From Neobacillus drentensis (GTDB lineage Bacteria; Bacillota; Bacilli; Bacillales; Cytobacillaceae): a DNA stretch of 64,000 nt. Position numbers and translations under genes: made by a program. Every line of letters starts with the position of its first letter. Position 1 is the stretch's first letter. A model generated the notes under the pieces. It had not been told where the DNA came from, did no database searches, and saw only the letters and a program-made list of their open reading frames with translations. Below, piece after piece: positions 23,011 to 31,902 of this stretch. The stretch is taken from the NCBI RefSeq assembly GCF_021560175.1, contig NZ_CP091110.1, positions 920,001 to 984,000 on the forward strand, given 5' to 3'.

Positions 23011-25165
23011 GTTTTTTAAAGAAATTGAAAATGTACGCCACCCAAATGAAACGCTTGTTAAAACACATTGCAGTTACTGTGGTATGCAATGCGGGATGAA
23101 CTTGCGAGTAGATACAAGATCAAACAAAATTATTGGGGTTGAACCTCGCTATGACTGGCCGGTAACGGTTGGAAAAATGTGTCCAAAAGGGGTTACGGCT
23201 TATCAGCAAACAAACCACCCCGATCGTATTTTAAAACCGTTAATTCGTGACGATGCTTCCTTAAAAGGAACGAAAGAGGGATTCCGAGAAGCGACATGGG
23301 AGGAAGCGTATCAACTAATCGCAAAGAAATTCACGGAACTTCAAGCGAAATATGGCAAAGATACATTATCCGTCTTCAGTGGAGTTTCCATGACAAATGA
23401 AAAATGCTATCTAACAGGAAAATTTGCACGTGTGGCACTGCAAACACGCTATATCGACTATAATGGACGTTTCTGTATGTCAAGTGCTGCCGGCGGTTTC
23501 CTTCGTTCTTTTGGTGTTGATCGTGGTTCAACATTACCTTGGACAGATATCCATGAAACTGATTGCATGTTTATTGCAGGAAGTAATACAGCTGAATGTC
23601 ATCCAACGTCTATGTTCCGTGTTTGGAACGTACAGGAACGAGGCGGTTACTTGATTGTAGCTGACCCACGTGAAACGCCAATCGCTAGACGAGCAGATGT
23701 TCATTTAGACTTAAGACCAGGAACGGACCTTGCACTTGCGAACGGAATCCTTAACCTTTTAATCCAAAACGGATATGCTGATGAAGAATTTGTCAATAAT
23801 CATACAAATGGTTTTGAAGAAACAAAGGAATTAGTAAAAGAATTTACCCCCGAATATACTAGCGAAATTACTGGTGTTGCACCTGAAAAAATTATTCGTG
23901 CAGCAGAACTATACGGAAAGGCGCCTAATGCCATTGTTATGTTTGCACGTGGAATTGAACAGCAGCACAAAGGGGTAGATAACGTGTCTGCCTACACAAA
24001 TATGGCACTAGTAACAGGGAAAATTGGCCGTCCAAAATCAGGTGTTGCTACATTCACTGGTCAAGGGAATGGTCAAGGCGGCCGTGAACATGGTCAGAAA
24101 TCAGATTTACTACCCGGATACCGTAAATTAACCAATCCAAAGCATGTAGAAGAAGTCTGCAAGGTATGGGGGATTACCCCTGAAGAAATGCCACAGCCAG
24201 GGGTTTCTGCCTATGAAATGTTTGAATTAATGGAGCAAAAGACAATACGAGGGTTGTACTTACTTTGTTCTAACCCAGCAGTATCTGCTCCAAATTTAAA
24301 CTTTGTACGCAAAGCGCTAAAAGACCTGGATTTTATGGTTTGTGCTGACTTTTATCTGTCTGAATCAGCAGAATTTGCTGATGTGATTCTTCCAACAGTT
24401 ACTTGGTCTGAGGATGAAGGAACAGTTACGAATCTTGAAGGACGTATTATTAAAATCAATAAAGCGCAGGAGCCGCTAGGTGAATCAAAGCCTGATTGGC
24501 AGATTCAAGCCGAGCTGGCCGAATACATTGGCAGAGGAAAGTATTTCTCCCATTTAAAAACAGCTAGAGATGTTGCTGATGAATTCCGTTTAGCTTCCAA
24601 AGGTGGTTATGCTGATTATTACGGTGCAACATGGGATAAAATTGACAAGCAAGACGGAGTATTCTGGCCTTGCCGAGATGAAAAAGATCCTGGTACACCA
24701 CATATGTTCCTAGATAAAAAATTCTATCATCCAGATGGGAAAGCAAAAATTTGTGCCCTTCCATATCGTCCGCCTGCTGAAGAGCCAGATGCAGAATATC
24801 CATTGCGCTTAACGACAGGACGCGTTGTGTTCCATTATTTATCTGGAAATCAAACTCGCCGTATTCAATTTTTACGAGATATGTGCCCAGAGCCATACGT
24901 AGAGGTGCACCCAGAAACAGCAGCAAAATACAAGATTGAACATGAAGAATATGTCCACCTGTTTACTCGCAGAGGTGAAGCAGAATATAAAGTGAAAATC
25001 ACAGAGGCCATTCGTAAAGATACTGTGTTTGTTCCTTACCATTTTGGCCACGATCAATCTATTAATCTACTAACGATTGCAGCGTTAGATCCGATGTCAA
25101 GGATGCCAGAATTCAAAGCATGTGCAGCGCAGATAGAAAAACTTACAAGAAAGGCGGTTCTGTAA
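22997..25165 (+). CDS. Molybdopterin (bis-MGD) oxidoreductase catalytic subunit, nitrate-reductase-like
   Basis: 722 residues. The N-terminal [4Fe-4S] site is CSYCGMQC...CPKG; the pterin-binding core and a C-terminal molydopterin-binding domain follow. NGRFCMSSAAGGFLRSFG supplies a Cys as probable Mo ligand, as in NasC/NapA-type nitrate reductases and formate dehydrogenases, and GSNTAECHPT is typical of the nitrate branch. There is no Tat signal, so the enzyme should be cytoplasmic. AAGGAGG lies before the ATG. The operon adds a membrane subunit, a ferredoxin subunit and a Rieske protein, and the two-component genes downstream are of the nitrate/oxygen-sensing kind. Nitrate is the most probable substrate, but formate or another oxyanion is not excluded. 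Confidence 0.88.
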   Translation: MQRDKFFKEIENVRHPNETLVKTHCSYCGMQCGMNLRVDTRSNKIIGVEPRYDWPVTVGKMCPKGVTAYQQTNHPDRILKPLIRDDASLKGTKEGFREATWEEAYQLIAKKFTELQAKYGKDTLSVFSGVSMTNEKCYLTGKFARVALQTRYIDYNGRFCMSSAAGGFLRSFGVDRGSTLPWTDIHETDCMFIAGSNTAECHPTSMFRVWNVQERGGYLIVADPRETPIARRADVHLDLRPGTDLALANGILNLLIQNGYADEEFVNNHTNGFEETKELVKEFTPEYTSEITGVAPEKIIRAAELYGKAPNAIVMFARGIEQQHKGVDNVSAYTNMALVTGKIGRPKSGVATFTGQGNGQGGREHGQKSDLLPGYRKLTNPKHVEEVCKVWGITPEEMPQPGVSAYEMFELMEQKTIRGLYLLCSNPAVSAPNLNFVRKALKDLDFMVCADFYLSESAEFADVILPTVTWSEDEGTVTNLEGRIIKINKAQEPLGESKPDWQIQAELAEYIGRGKYFSHLKTARDVADEFRLASKGGYADYYGATWDKIDKQDGVFWPCRDEKDPGTPHMFLDKKFYHPDGKAKICALPYRPPAEEPDAEYPLRLTTGRVVFHYLSGNQTRRIQFLRDMCPEPYVEVHPETAAKYKIEHEEYVHLFTRRGEAEYKVKITEAIRKDTVFVPYHFGHDQSINLLTIAALDPMSRMPEFKACAAQIEKLTRKAVL

Positions 25166-25725
25166 TGAAAAAGCGATTATATTTAGAACTTGAAAACTGT
25201 ATAGGATGCCGTTCTTGTTTAGCTGCCTGTACGCAATGCGGCGGACATGAAGAGCGTAACCGTAACTATGTTTACGACGTTAATCCGCTTGTTAACCGTC
25301 AAACCATGCCGCTGATGTGCCTTCACTGTGTCAATCCAGCGTGTGCGAGAAGCTGTCCAGCTCAAGCGATTCAAATTCATGAGACTGGAGCCGTTTTATC
25401 CGCGCTAGTTGAAAAATGTATTGGCTGCCAAAACTGTACGATCGCATGCCCGTATGGAATACCAAAGTTTGATACAGAGCAGAATTTAATGTATAAATGT
25501 GATTTATGTATCGACCGTTCAAAGGATGGAATTCCACCGATGTGTGCAAGTGTTTGTCCATCCAATACATTACAATGGTTGACGGACGAAGAAATTGAAG
25601 CTAAGCAAAAGCAATTTAACCTTGATAATGGCAAATGGGTAACAAGCATGCCTTACTTAGAAGGCGAAACAAATGTGAAAGTGAACCTTCCTGGAATCCT
25701 TCAGGGCGTCACTAAATTGTTTTAG
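25165..25725 (+). CDS. Ferredoxin-type four [4Fe-4S] electron transfer subunit
   Basis: 186 residues from ATG 25165, which overlaps the previous stop by one base. Four Cys clusters are visible: CIGCRSCLAAC, CLHCVNPACARSCP, CIGCQNCTIACP and CDLCIDR...CASVCP, as in NrfC/DmsB/FdhB-type subunits. It would carry electrons between the membrane subunit and the Mo enzyme. GAAAGGCGG precedes the start. Confidence 0.92.
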   Translation: MKKRLYLELENCIGCRSCLAACTQCGGHEERNRNYVYDVNPLVNRQTMPLMCLHCVNPACARSCPAQAIQIHETGAVLSALVEKCIGCQNCTIACPYGIPKFDTEQNLMYKCDLCIDRSKDGIPPMCASVCPSNTLQWLTDEEIEAKQKQFNLDNGKWVTSMPYLEGETNVKVNLPGILQGVTKLF

Positions 25726-25737
25726 GAGGGATTCGAT

Positions 25738-26262
25738 ATGACAGAGAAAAATAATAAAATCCCGTTCAATGAAGATAACTATACACACAATATCAATCGA
25801 AATAATGAACGAAAGCTGGACCGCCGCGGTTTCATGAAAACATTGGTCGGAGCAGCAGGTGTATTCGCGGTTTCCTCTCTTCCTTGGGGGGCGTTAGCAG
25901 CGAAAGAGCTATCGGGTCTTAGTGATAAAAAATACCCGAAGCACAAAATTACAGATGTTAGTGCAATCCCAGTGGGAGATGCCGTTGATTTTGCCTTCCC
26001 TGGTGAACACGACAGTGCCATTTTAATCAGACTATCTGAAAATAAATATGTAGCCTATCAAAATGCCTGTACACACCTCCGCTGTCCCGTGTTTTGGAAA
26101 AAGGACGAAGGTGAGATGTTATGTCCATGCCACCACGGGAAATTTGATGTGAAAACGGGAGAACCGATTGCCGGGCCGCCGAGACGTCCGCTTCCTGAAG
26201 TTTATGTAAAGGTAGAAAACGGCTCTGTTTATGCCGTGGGGGTGAAGCGTTATGAAGCGTAG
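25738..26262 (+). CDS. Rieske [2Fe-2S] protein with a twin-arginine N-terminus
   Basis: 174 residues. DRRGFMKTLVGAAGVFAVSS (about residue 28-47) is a twin-arginine type signal or anchor. The Rieske motifs are CTHLRC and CPCHHGKFD, with both Cys-His pairs intact. It would sit on the outer face of the membrane, while the Mo enzyme has no export signal. This implies that electrons or a quinone couple the two faces through the NarI-like subunit (inference). AGGAGG precedes the ATG; the end overlaps the next gene by 11 bases. Confidence 0.9.
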   Translation: MTEKNNKIPFNEDNYTHNINRNNERKLDRRGFMKTLVGAAGVFAVSSLPWGALAAKELSGLSDKKYPKHKITDVSAIPVGDAVDFAFPGEHDSAILIRLSENKYVAYQNACTHLRCPVFWKKDEGEMLCPCHHGKFDVKTGEPIAGPPRRPLPEVYVKVENGSVYAVGVKRYEA

Positions 26263-26443
26263 TTACGTACCCGTTGGCCTCCTTTTAGCTGTACTTATGT
26301 TAAACATAATTTTTACACAATATATGGTCCATCAATATTTCTATCAAAATTATACGAACACCATCATTGCAGCTGTTATCAACGTCATTTTATTTCCGAT
26401 TGCCTTGCTTATTTATAAAAAAGGTGTGAATGTCCATGACTAG
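26252..26443 (+). CDS. Small two-helix membrane protein of the Mo operon
   Basis: 63 residues with two hydrophobic helices (about 7-27 and 38-56) and short polar ends. GGGGGTG lies upstream within the Rieske gene, which it overlaps. I do not recognise a family; as part of a tightly packed operon it is probably an accessory or assembly subunit. Confidence 0.75.
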   Translation: MKRSYVPVGLLLAVLMLNIIFTQYMVHQYFYQNYTNTIIAAVINVILFPIALLIYKKGVNVHD

Positions 26444-26747
26444 TGAGACGTATATTGATTTTTGTTTCGTTAGACCAGAAACAGGTGGATTTGCCTTGGT
26501 GATTGAAGAGTTATTGAAAAAGACCTTTGCGAAAAAACGATTAAATTGGTTTTTAGAAGAAAAAACAAGTGAAGGTATTGAAATGGTAGTGGCAGAAATT
26601 AAGGGTATGAGCAATTGGCAGTCTGAAGAAGAGACGATTCAATTTATCGAAGAGCATGCTGACGAGGAGTTTTGGGAGTATTTGCAGGGGTACAAAATGT
26701 TCATCTATCCAGTTTTGAGAGGATGTAATAGCTGTGGAACACATTAA
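26430..26747 (+). CDS. Hypothetical soluble protein of the Mo operon
   Basis: 105 residues, or 103 if the second ATG at 26436 is used; that one is better spaced from AAAGGTG. It overlaps the upstream gene. No membrane segment; acidic helices in the middle and a C-terminal RGCNSCGTH with a C-x2-C pair that may bind metal. No family recognised. Its position suggests a role in assembly of the oxidoreductase. Confidence 0.75.
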   Translation: MSMTSETYIDFCFVRPETGGFALVIEELLKKTFAKKRLNWFLEEKTSEGIEMVVAEIKGMSNWQSEEETIQFIEEHADEEFWEYLQGYKMFIYPVLRGCNSCGTH

Positions 26748-27006
26748 ATTGGCAGATGTTGAACAATTTACTGGAGCTGAGGTCGACATCATCATTGGGG
26801 ATGAACAAAACAGCGAACAAGCATCTACAGTAAGGAAAATCATAAAAAAAGTTCAGTATTGCCCTGATCAAACCCATATTCGTCTTTATTTTGATCATTT
26901 TTATTTTCTTGCGGTTCCGCTCACCAGCCATGTCAAAAAGTCAGAAGGAGTATGGTCTGCGTATGACGCGGAAAGTGGGTTAACCTATACAATGAAAAAG
27001 GTTTAG
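26734..27006 (+). CDS. Hypothetical small protein, last gene of the Mo operon
   Basis: 90 residues from GTG 26734, overlapping the previous gene by 14 bases. GAGAGGATG lies upstream. The sequence is soluble, mostly beta-like, with a single Cys. No family recognised. A modest hairpin (27004-27033) follows, separating it from the regulatory genes. Confidence 0.7.
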   Translation: MEHIKLADVEQFTGAEVDIIIGDEQNSEQASTVRKIIKKVQYCPDQTHIRLYFDHFYFLAVPLTSHVKKSEGVWSAYDAESGLTYTMKKV

Positions 27007-27033
27007 GTCTTATAATAAGAGCCTGCCTTTTTT
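27004..27033 (+). terminator. Weak intrinsic terminator after the Mo operon
   Basis: AGGTCTTAT and ATAAGAGCCT form an imperfect hairpin around A residues, followed by TGCCTTTTTT. Partial read-through into the kinase genes is likely. Confidence 0.5.
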
Positions 27034-27068
27034 AATACTATCAAACAATGGTAAAAGGGGGGACATGA

Positions 27069-27728
27069 ATGGATGGACTACAGATAAATCAAAAAATTAA
27101 TTCTTATATAATTGATTCACAGGAAGCGGAAATAAAACGGATTGCTTTAGAGCTGCATGAAGGTGTTGGCCAAAATTTATATAGTATTTTAACAGGATTG
27201 CAGTTTGTGGAATCAGGATTATCTGAACAGAATATGAAAAGCTATGTGCATGAAATGTCGGAGCTCATTGAGAAAACAATCCAGGAGATCAGATTGTTAT
27301 CTGTAGAATTGCATCCTCCAACCTTGACCACCTTTGGATTACTTCCGGCAATGAAAAGCTATCTAAAATTATATACCTCTACGTTTGGTATTTTGGTGGA
27401 CCTAACAACAGCTGGTGAAGAAGCGATTCTGCCAGAACGCTCCAAAATTGCGGTTTTTCGTGTATGCCAAGAAGCGCTAACCAATATTGCCAAATATGCC
27501 GATACATCGAAAGTGAAAATGACCTTCCATTGGTCAGGAGCAGAATTAAAGATTACCATTGACGATTTTGGTAAAGGATTTCAACTTGAAGATCATGACG
27601 GTACGCATGCCTCACATTCATTAGGAATTGCCATGATGAAAGAAAGAATGCATCTCACTGGCGGCAAGTGTGAGATATCTTCTAAAATAGGGGAAGGGAC
27701 ATCAATTAAATTGTCATTACCCTTATAG
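27069..27728 (+). CDS. Soluble NarX/NreB-type histidine kinase without a sensor domain
   Basis: 219 residues: a HisKA_3 phosphoacceptor helix (RIALELHEGVGQNLYSIL, His about residue 31) directly at the N-terminus, then an HATPase domain with EALTNIAKYA, IDDFGKGF and GEGTSIKLSLP. No PAS, GAF or membrane part precedes it, so its input must come from a partner, for example the NreA-like protein. It is the first of four regulatory genes: kinase, NarL-type regulator, GAF protein, PAS kinase. AAAGGGGGG lies upstream. Confidence 0.88.
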   Translation: MDGLQINQKINSYIIDSQEAEIKRIALELHEGVGQNLYSILTGLQFVESGLSEQNMKSYVHEMSELIEKTIQEIRLLSVELHPPTLTTFGLLPAMKSYLKLYTSTFGILVDLTTAGEEAILPERSKIAVFRVCQEALTNIAKYADTSKVKMTFHWSGAELKITIDDFGKGFQLEDHDGTHASHSLGIAMMKERMHLTGGKCEISSKIGEGTSIKLSLPL

Positions 27729-27748
27729 TTGCAAAGGAGAATTTATCA

Positions 27749-28402
27749 TTGATAAAAATTCTGTTAGTAGATGATCATGCAGTAGTCAGAAGCGGTTTAA
27801 AGATGTTGTTGAATACCAATCCTGAAATGGAAGTAATTGGAGAAGCCTCAGAAGGAAACGAAGGAATTAAAAAGGCCTTAAAATTAAAACCTGATGTGGT
27901 TGTTATGGATTTAAGTATGCCGCATGGAAAAGACGGCTTATCAGCCACAACAGAACTAAAAAAGCTCATGCCTGAGATAAATATTCTAATCTTAACGATG
28001 CATGACGACGAGGAGTACCTCTTCCGTGCCATCGAAGGCGGGGCATCTGGCTGTATTTTAAAAAGTGCGCCTCATGCTGAGTTAATGTCTGCGATAGAAT
28101 CAGTAGCCAGAGGGGATGCCTATCTCCATCCTGCCGCACAGAAACGATTAATGGAAGAATACTTAGCGGGGGCAAAACAAGATAGTAATGATTTGTACCA
28201 TCTTTTGTCTGATCGTGAACAAGAAGTGCTCACCCTTATCGCCAAAGGGTATTCAAACAAGGAAATTGCAGAGCAGCTCGTCATTAGTGTTAAAACGGTT
28301 GAAACCCATAAAGGAAAAGTGATGGAGAAGCTGCAAATGAAAACCCGGCCAGAGCTGGTAGAGTATGCCGTGAAAAAAGGGCTCTTAGGTTATGGGATAT
28401 AA
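27749..28402 (+). CDS. NarL/NreC-type response regulator
   Basis: 217 residues. Receiver domain with LLVDDHAVVR, the phosphoacceptor Asp in VVMDLSMP (about residue 54) and the K of LKSAP. LuxR-type helix-turn-helix LSDREQEVLTLIAKGYSNKEIAEQLVISVKTVETHKGKVMEKL is split over about 150-195. It lies 20 bases after the first kinase. Probable target: the Mo-oxidoreductase operon upstream. The start is a TTG after AAAGGAG. Confidence 0.92.
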   Translation: MIKILLVDDHAVVRSGLKMLLNTNPEMEVIGEASEGNEGIKKALKLKPDVVVMDLSMPHGKDGLSATTELKKLMPEINILILTMHDDEEYLFRAIEGGASGCILKSAPHAELMSAIESVARGDAYLHPAAQKRLMEEYLAGAKQDSNDLYHLLSDREQEVLTLIAKGYSNKEIAEQLVISVKTVETHKGKVMEKLQMKTRPELVEYAVKKGLLGYGI

Positions 28403-28414
28403 GGGGAGCGCGGG

Positions 28415-28882
28415 ATGACTGAGATACAAGAAATACAAGCGGTTATTGACGTATGCGACCAATTAAAGAAACAGGTTGGCAGTGATTTTGTCGGCCTTGC
28501 CATCCAAAATAGAGTCGGTCCGGACGTAAAGTGGCATTATGCTGTTGGCAATTTAAATGATAAATATAAACGGATTACCGTACGTTTTGGGAAAGGCATA
28601 GCTGGAAAAATCATATCCACAGGGACCCCGATGATGATGGAGAATTTTCCCCATCAAGTAACAGGGAAGGTCACGGACTATCCAATTGCTCTTGCTGAAA
28701 AGCTGAGCACATGCTATGCCGTTCCGTTATTTTTTAATGGTATACCAAAAGGGGTCCTGCTGGTTGGTAATCGCGAATCTCGTTCGTTTAGCGATCCGGA
28801 CCAAGAATGGGTAAATGATTCAGGTCAGGCTTTAGAAGCGATTTTAAGGGATTATATTGGATTTAATCAGGGGGATAGCTAG
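28415..28882 (+). CDS. nreA: NreA-like GAF domain protein (putative nitrate receptor)
   Basis: 155 residues forming a single GAF domain. The pattern SDFVGLAIQN, KWHYAVGNLNDKY and RFGKGIAGKI matches staphylococcal NreA, which binds nitrate and inhibits NreB kinase. Its place between a response regulator and a kinase mirrors the nreABC set. This supports nitrate as the signal for the cluster. GGGGAGCG lies before the ATG. Confidence 0.8.
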   Translation: MTEIQEIQAVIDVCDQLKKQVGSDFVGLAIQNRVGPDVKWHYAVGNLNDKYKRITVRFGKGIAGKIISTGTPMMMENFPHQVTGKVTDYPIALAEKLSTCYAVPLFFNGIPKGVLLVGNRESRSFSDPDQEWVNDSGQALEAILRDYIGFNQGDS

Positions 28883-28884
28883 AG

Positions 28885-29913
28885 ATGGATATGCAGAAGA
28901 CGAGAAACGAACTGATGGATTATAAATTTGCCCTTGATGAATCTTCAATAGTTGCCATTACCGATTCGCGAGGGACGATTACATATGTGAATGATCAGTT
29001 TTGTCATATCTCCAAATACACTCGGGATGAGCTCATCGGATATGATCATCGGATTGTCAATTCAGGCTATCATTCCAAAGAATTTTTTAAAGAGATGTGG
29101 AGAACAATCGGAGCGGGCAAGGTTTGGAAGGGTGAAATACTAAACAAAGCTAAAGATGGGACTCATTATTGGGTAGATACTACAATTGTTCCGTTTTTAA
29201 ACCAACAAGGAAGGCCCTATCAATACGTTGCCATTCGGTATGAGATTACCGAAAGAAAGCGTGTGGAACAAGAGCTTCAAAAAATGATGAGCTCCATTAT
29301 TGATGTTCAGGAAGAAGAACGAAAGCGTCTGTCACGTAATTTACATGATGGAATTGGACAAAATCTCTATAGTCATTTAATTACCATTAATCGCTTAATG
29401 TCAGAAGTCGATCATCCACTGTTGCAGCAAATGCAGGAAGAAGCAGCACAATTAATTGAAGAGATTCGGGAAATCTCGTGGGAACTGCGTCCTTCCGTTT
29501 TAGATGACCTTGGGTTAGTCCCAGCGATCCGGTCTTTTTTATCTCGTTATTCTGACCATTATAATATCGATGTCTACTTTGATTGTGTGTTAATCCAACG
29601 TCTTTCGATTAGTATTGAACTGACCATTTACAGGATTATTCAAGAGGCCTTAACCAATATCCGGAAATATGCGGAAGTTACAGAAGCAGCAGTTACGATA
29701 AGGGAAATGGATGATATGGTCCGGGTTATGGTTGAGGATAAGGGGAAAGGGTTTGATGTAGATAAACAGACCCTTGGAGTCGGTTTGTTCAGTATGGATG
29801 AACGGGCACGCTCTGTTGGTGGTGAGTTATCGATTGTCGCTTCACTAGGGAAAGGCACGAAAGTGATTTTAGATATACCAATAGCAAACGACAAAGAACC
29901 AGGCTTTCAATAA
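28885..29913 (+). CDS. PAS domain NreB-like histidine kinase
   Basis: 342 residues: PAS plus PAC (about 10-130, DSRGTITYVND through YQYVAIRYEITERKR), a HisKA_3 domain with SRNLHDGIGQNLYSHL (His about 156) and an HATPase domain. Staphylococcal NreB holds an oxygen-sensitive [4Fe-4S] cluster on four Cys; here the PAS part has a single Cys (QFCHIS), so a cluster of that type is not possible and the signal must differ. The gene starts 2 bases after the GAF stop, so the two are coupled. The terminator overlaps its last codons. Confidence 0.88.
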   Translation: MDMQKTRNELMDYKFALDESSIVAITDSRGTITYVNDQFCHISKYTRDELIGYDHRIVNSGYHSKEFFKEMWRTIGAGKVWKGEILNKAKDGTHYWVDTTIVPFLNQQGRPYQYVAIRYEITERKRVEQELQKMMSSIIDVQEEERKRLSRNLHDGIGQNLYSHLITINRLMSEVDHPLLQQMQEEAAQLIEEIREISWELRPSVLDDLGLVPAIRSFLSRYSDHYNIDVYFDCVLIQRLSISIELTIYRIIQEALTNIRKYAEVTEAAVTIREMDDMVRVMVEDKGKGFDVDKQTLGVGLFSMDERARSVGGELSIVASLGKGTKVILDIPIANDKEPGFQ

Positions 29914-29928
29914 GCCTGGTTCTTTGTC
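29890..29928. terminator. Terminator overlapping the end of the PAS kinase gene
   Basis: GACAAAGAACCAGGCTT at 29890-29906 pairs perfectly with AAGCCTGGTTCTTTGTC at 29912-29928 around TCAAT, which includes the stop codon. Confidence 0.85.
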
Positions 29929-29942
29929 GTATAATAAGGAGT

Positions 29943-29988
29943 TTATAAGTTGGACTTTGGCATGATCCAGCTTAAGTCCAACTTATAA
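29943..29988. repeat. Perfect 15-bp inverted repeat downstream of glnS
   Basis: TTATAAGTTGGACTT at 29943-29957 is the exact reverse complement of AAGTCCAACTTATAA at 29974-29988. No T tract follows on either strand, so it is not a standard terminator; it may stabilise the glnS 3' end. Confidence 0.7.
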
Positions 29989-30017
29989 CATTCGCTAAAC
30001 GGGCCTTTCCGCTGCTG

Positions 30018-31676
30018 TTATAGCTTAAATGAACTCTTAAGAGAGACGATTCTGTTAAAAACAAGCTTATCAACGGTCGTATCCTTAGGGTCGACGTTGA
30101 AATAGCCGTGGCGGAAGAATTGGAATTTATCCTGCGGTCTGCTTTCTCGCATGTTTGGCTCGACAAAGCCTTGCAATACCTCTAATGAATTTGGATTTAC
30201 ATGATCAAGGAACGACGTTTTTACTTCCTCTTCCTTTTCCTCTTTAGTTTCCAAAATAAGCGGCTCATATAGACGGAATTCAGCTGGAACAGCATGCGTA
30301 GCTTCTACCCAGTGGATCGTTCCTTTCACCTTTCTGCCGGTAAAGCCGGTTCCACTTTTAGTCTCCGGGTCATAGGTACAGCGAAGTTCGACAACCTCAC
30401 CATTTGCATCCTTAATAACTTCTTCGCATTTAATGAAATAGGCATGTTTTAAACGAACTTCATTACCAGGGAAGAGGCGGAAATATTTCTTTGGCGGATT
30501 CTCCATGAAATCATCTTTTTCAATATAAATTTCGCGAGAAAATGGGATTTTCCGCATCCCCATGTCCGGATTTTCTGGATTGATCTCCGCATCAAGTAAT
30601 TCTATTTGCCCTTCTGGGTAATTAGTAATCACCACTTTTAATGGGTTAATAATCCCCATTGTCCTTGGAACCTTTAATTTTAGATCTTCCCGGACATAGT
30701 GTTCAAGCATTTGTGAATCTACCGCTCCAGAACCTTTGTGAACACCAGTTTCCTTTACGAAGGCACGAATGGACTCTGGCGTAAAGCCTTTTCTTCTCAT
30801 TCCGGAAATAGTTGGCATACGCGGGTCATCCCAGCCATCGACAAAGCCTTCTTCTACTAATTGTTTAAGCTTCCGCTTACTCATCACGGTATTGGTCACA
30901 TTCAAACGGCCAAATTCAATTTGCTGCGGTGTGCTTTCCATTTCACATTGTTCAACTACCCAATTGTATAAAGGGCGTTGATCTTCAAATTCAATCGTAC
31001 AAATTGAGTGGGTTACCCCTTCAATCGCATCCTCAAGCGGATGAGCAAAAGCATACATAGGGTAAATGCACCATTTATCGCCAGTATTATGGTGTGTCAC
31101 ATGAGAAATCCGGTAAATAACAGGGTCACGTAAATTGATATTCGGTGAACTCATATCGATTTTTGCCCGGAGTACCTTTTGACCATTATCGAACTCACCA
31201 GCACGCATTTTTTTAAATAGCTCTAGGTTTTCTTCAATGGATCGGTCACGATAAGGACTATTCTTTCCTGGCTCTGTTAAGGTACCACGGTATTCACGGA
31301 TTTCTTCTGCTGACAAGTCATCCACATACGCAAGGCCTTTTTCAATTAATAATACCGCCCGGTTGTACATTTCCTCGAAATAATCGGAAGCAAAGAATAA
31401 GTTATCCCATTCAAATCCAAGCCATTTCACATCTTCTTTAATGGAGTTTACAAACTCGATATCTTCCTTTAACGGATTGGTATCATCAAAACGTAAGTTG
31501 GTTAGTCCATTAAATTCATCAGCTAAACCGAAGTTTATAATGATTGATTTAGCGTGTCCGATATGTAAATAGCCGTTTGGCTCTGGTGGGAAACGTGTCA
31601 CGATTTTTTGGTGTTTACCTGATTCCAAATCTTTTATCATCGTATCTTTTATGAAATTGGATGTTTGATTTTCCAC
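30018..31676 (-). CDS. glnS: Glutaminyl-tRNA synthetase
   Basis: Charges tRNA-Gln with glutamine directly. It is 552 residues, matching the bacterial/eukaryotic GlnRS family. The class I motifs are [12 protein letters not shown] (HIGH about residue 38) and VMSKRKL (KMSKS type, about 264), and the C-terminal beta-barrel anticodon domain is present ([12 protein letters not shown]). RFDDTNP and the DWR-like [20 protein letters not shown] segment distinguish it from GluRS. B. subtilis has no GlnRS and uses the GatCAB amidotransferase route, so the gene is an addition of limited distribution among Bacillaceae. AAAGGTGG precedes the start. No T-box leader motif was found upstream. Confidence 0.95.
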   Translation of the reverse strand: MENQTSNFIKDTMIKDLESGKHQKIVTRFPPEPNGYLHIGHAKSIIINFGLADEFNGLTNLRFDDTNPLKEDIEFVNSIKEDVKWLGFEWDNLFFASDYFEEMYNRAVLLIEKGLAYVDDLSAEEIREYRGTLTEPGKNSPYRDRSIEENLELFKKMRAGEFDNGQKVLRAKIDMSSPNINLRDPVIYRISHVTHHNTGDKWCIYPMYAFAHPLEDAIEGVTHSICTIEFEDQRPLYNWVVEQCEMESTPQQIEFGRLNVTNTVMSKRKLKQLVEEGFVDGWDDPRMPTISGMRRKGFTPESIRAFVKETGVHKGSGAVDSQMLEHYVREDLKLKVPRTMGIINPLKVVITNYPEGQIELLDAEINPENPDMGMRKIPFSREIYIEKDDFMENPPKKYFRLFPGNEVRLKHAYFIKCEEVIKDANGEVVELRCTYDPETKSGTGFTGRKVKGTIHWVEATHAVPAEFRLYEPLILETKEEKEEEVKTSFLDHVNPNSLEVLQGFVEPNMRESRPQDKFQFFRHGYFNVDPKDTTVDKLVFNRIVSLKSSFKL

Positions 31677-31902
31677 CTTTTCAACCTCTTTTCATCAGTG
31701 TCTGCTATGGCCCTCGAGTCTTGGCCCTGCACTTTTCTTCATATCTATTACATATAACATAAAATCTGATATTTTTCCATTGTTCCCAACAATTGATGTT
31801 CGAAACAGATAGAATATGGAAAAATACTTGTTTATATTGGTAAGCAGGGCTTAAAAAGGATAAAATGGAAGCTAAAAGTAATCGATAGGAAGAGGTAATA
31901 AA

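Noticed and set aside
31677..31902. T-box or other known riboswitch before glnS
   Set aside because: No AGGGTGGNACCGCG antiterminator motif or specifier-loop layout was found; only a short GGCC-rich hairpin near 31700-31740.
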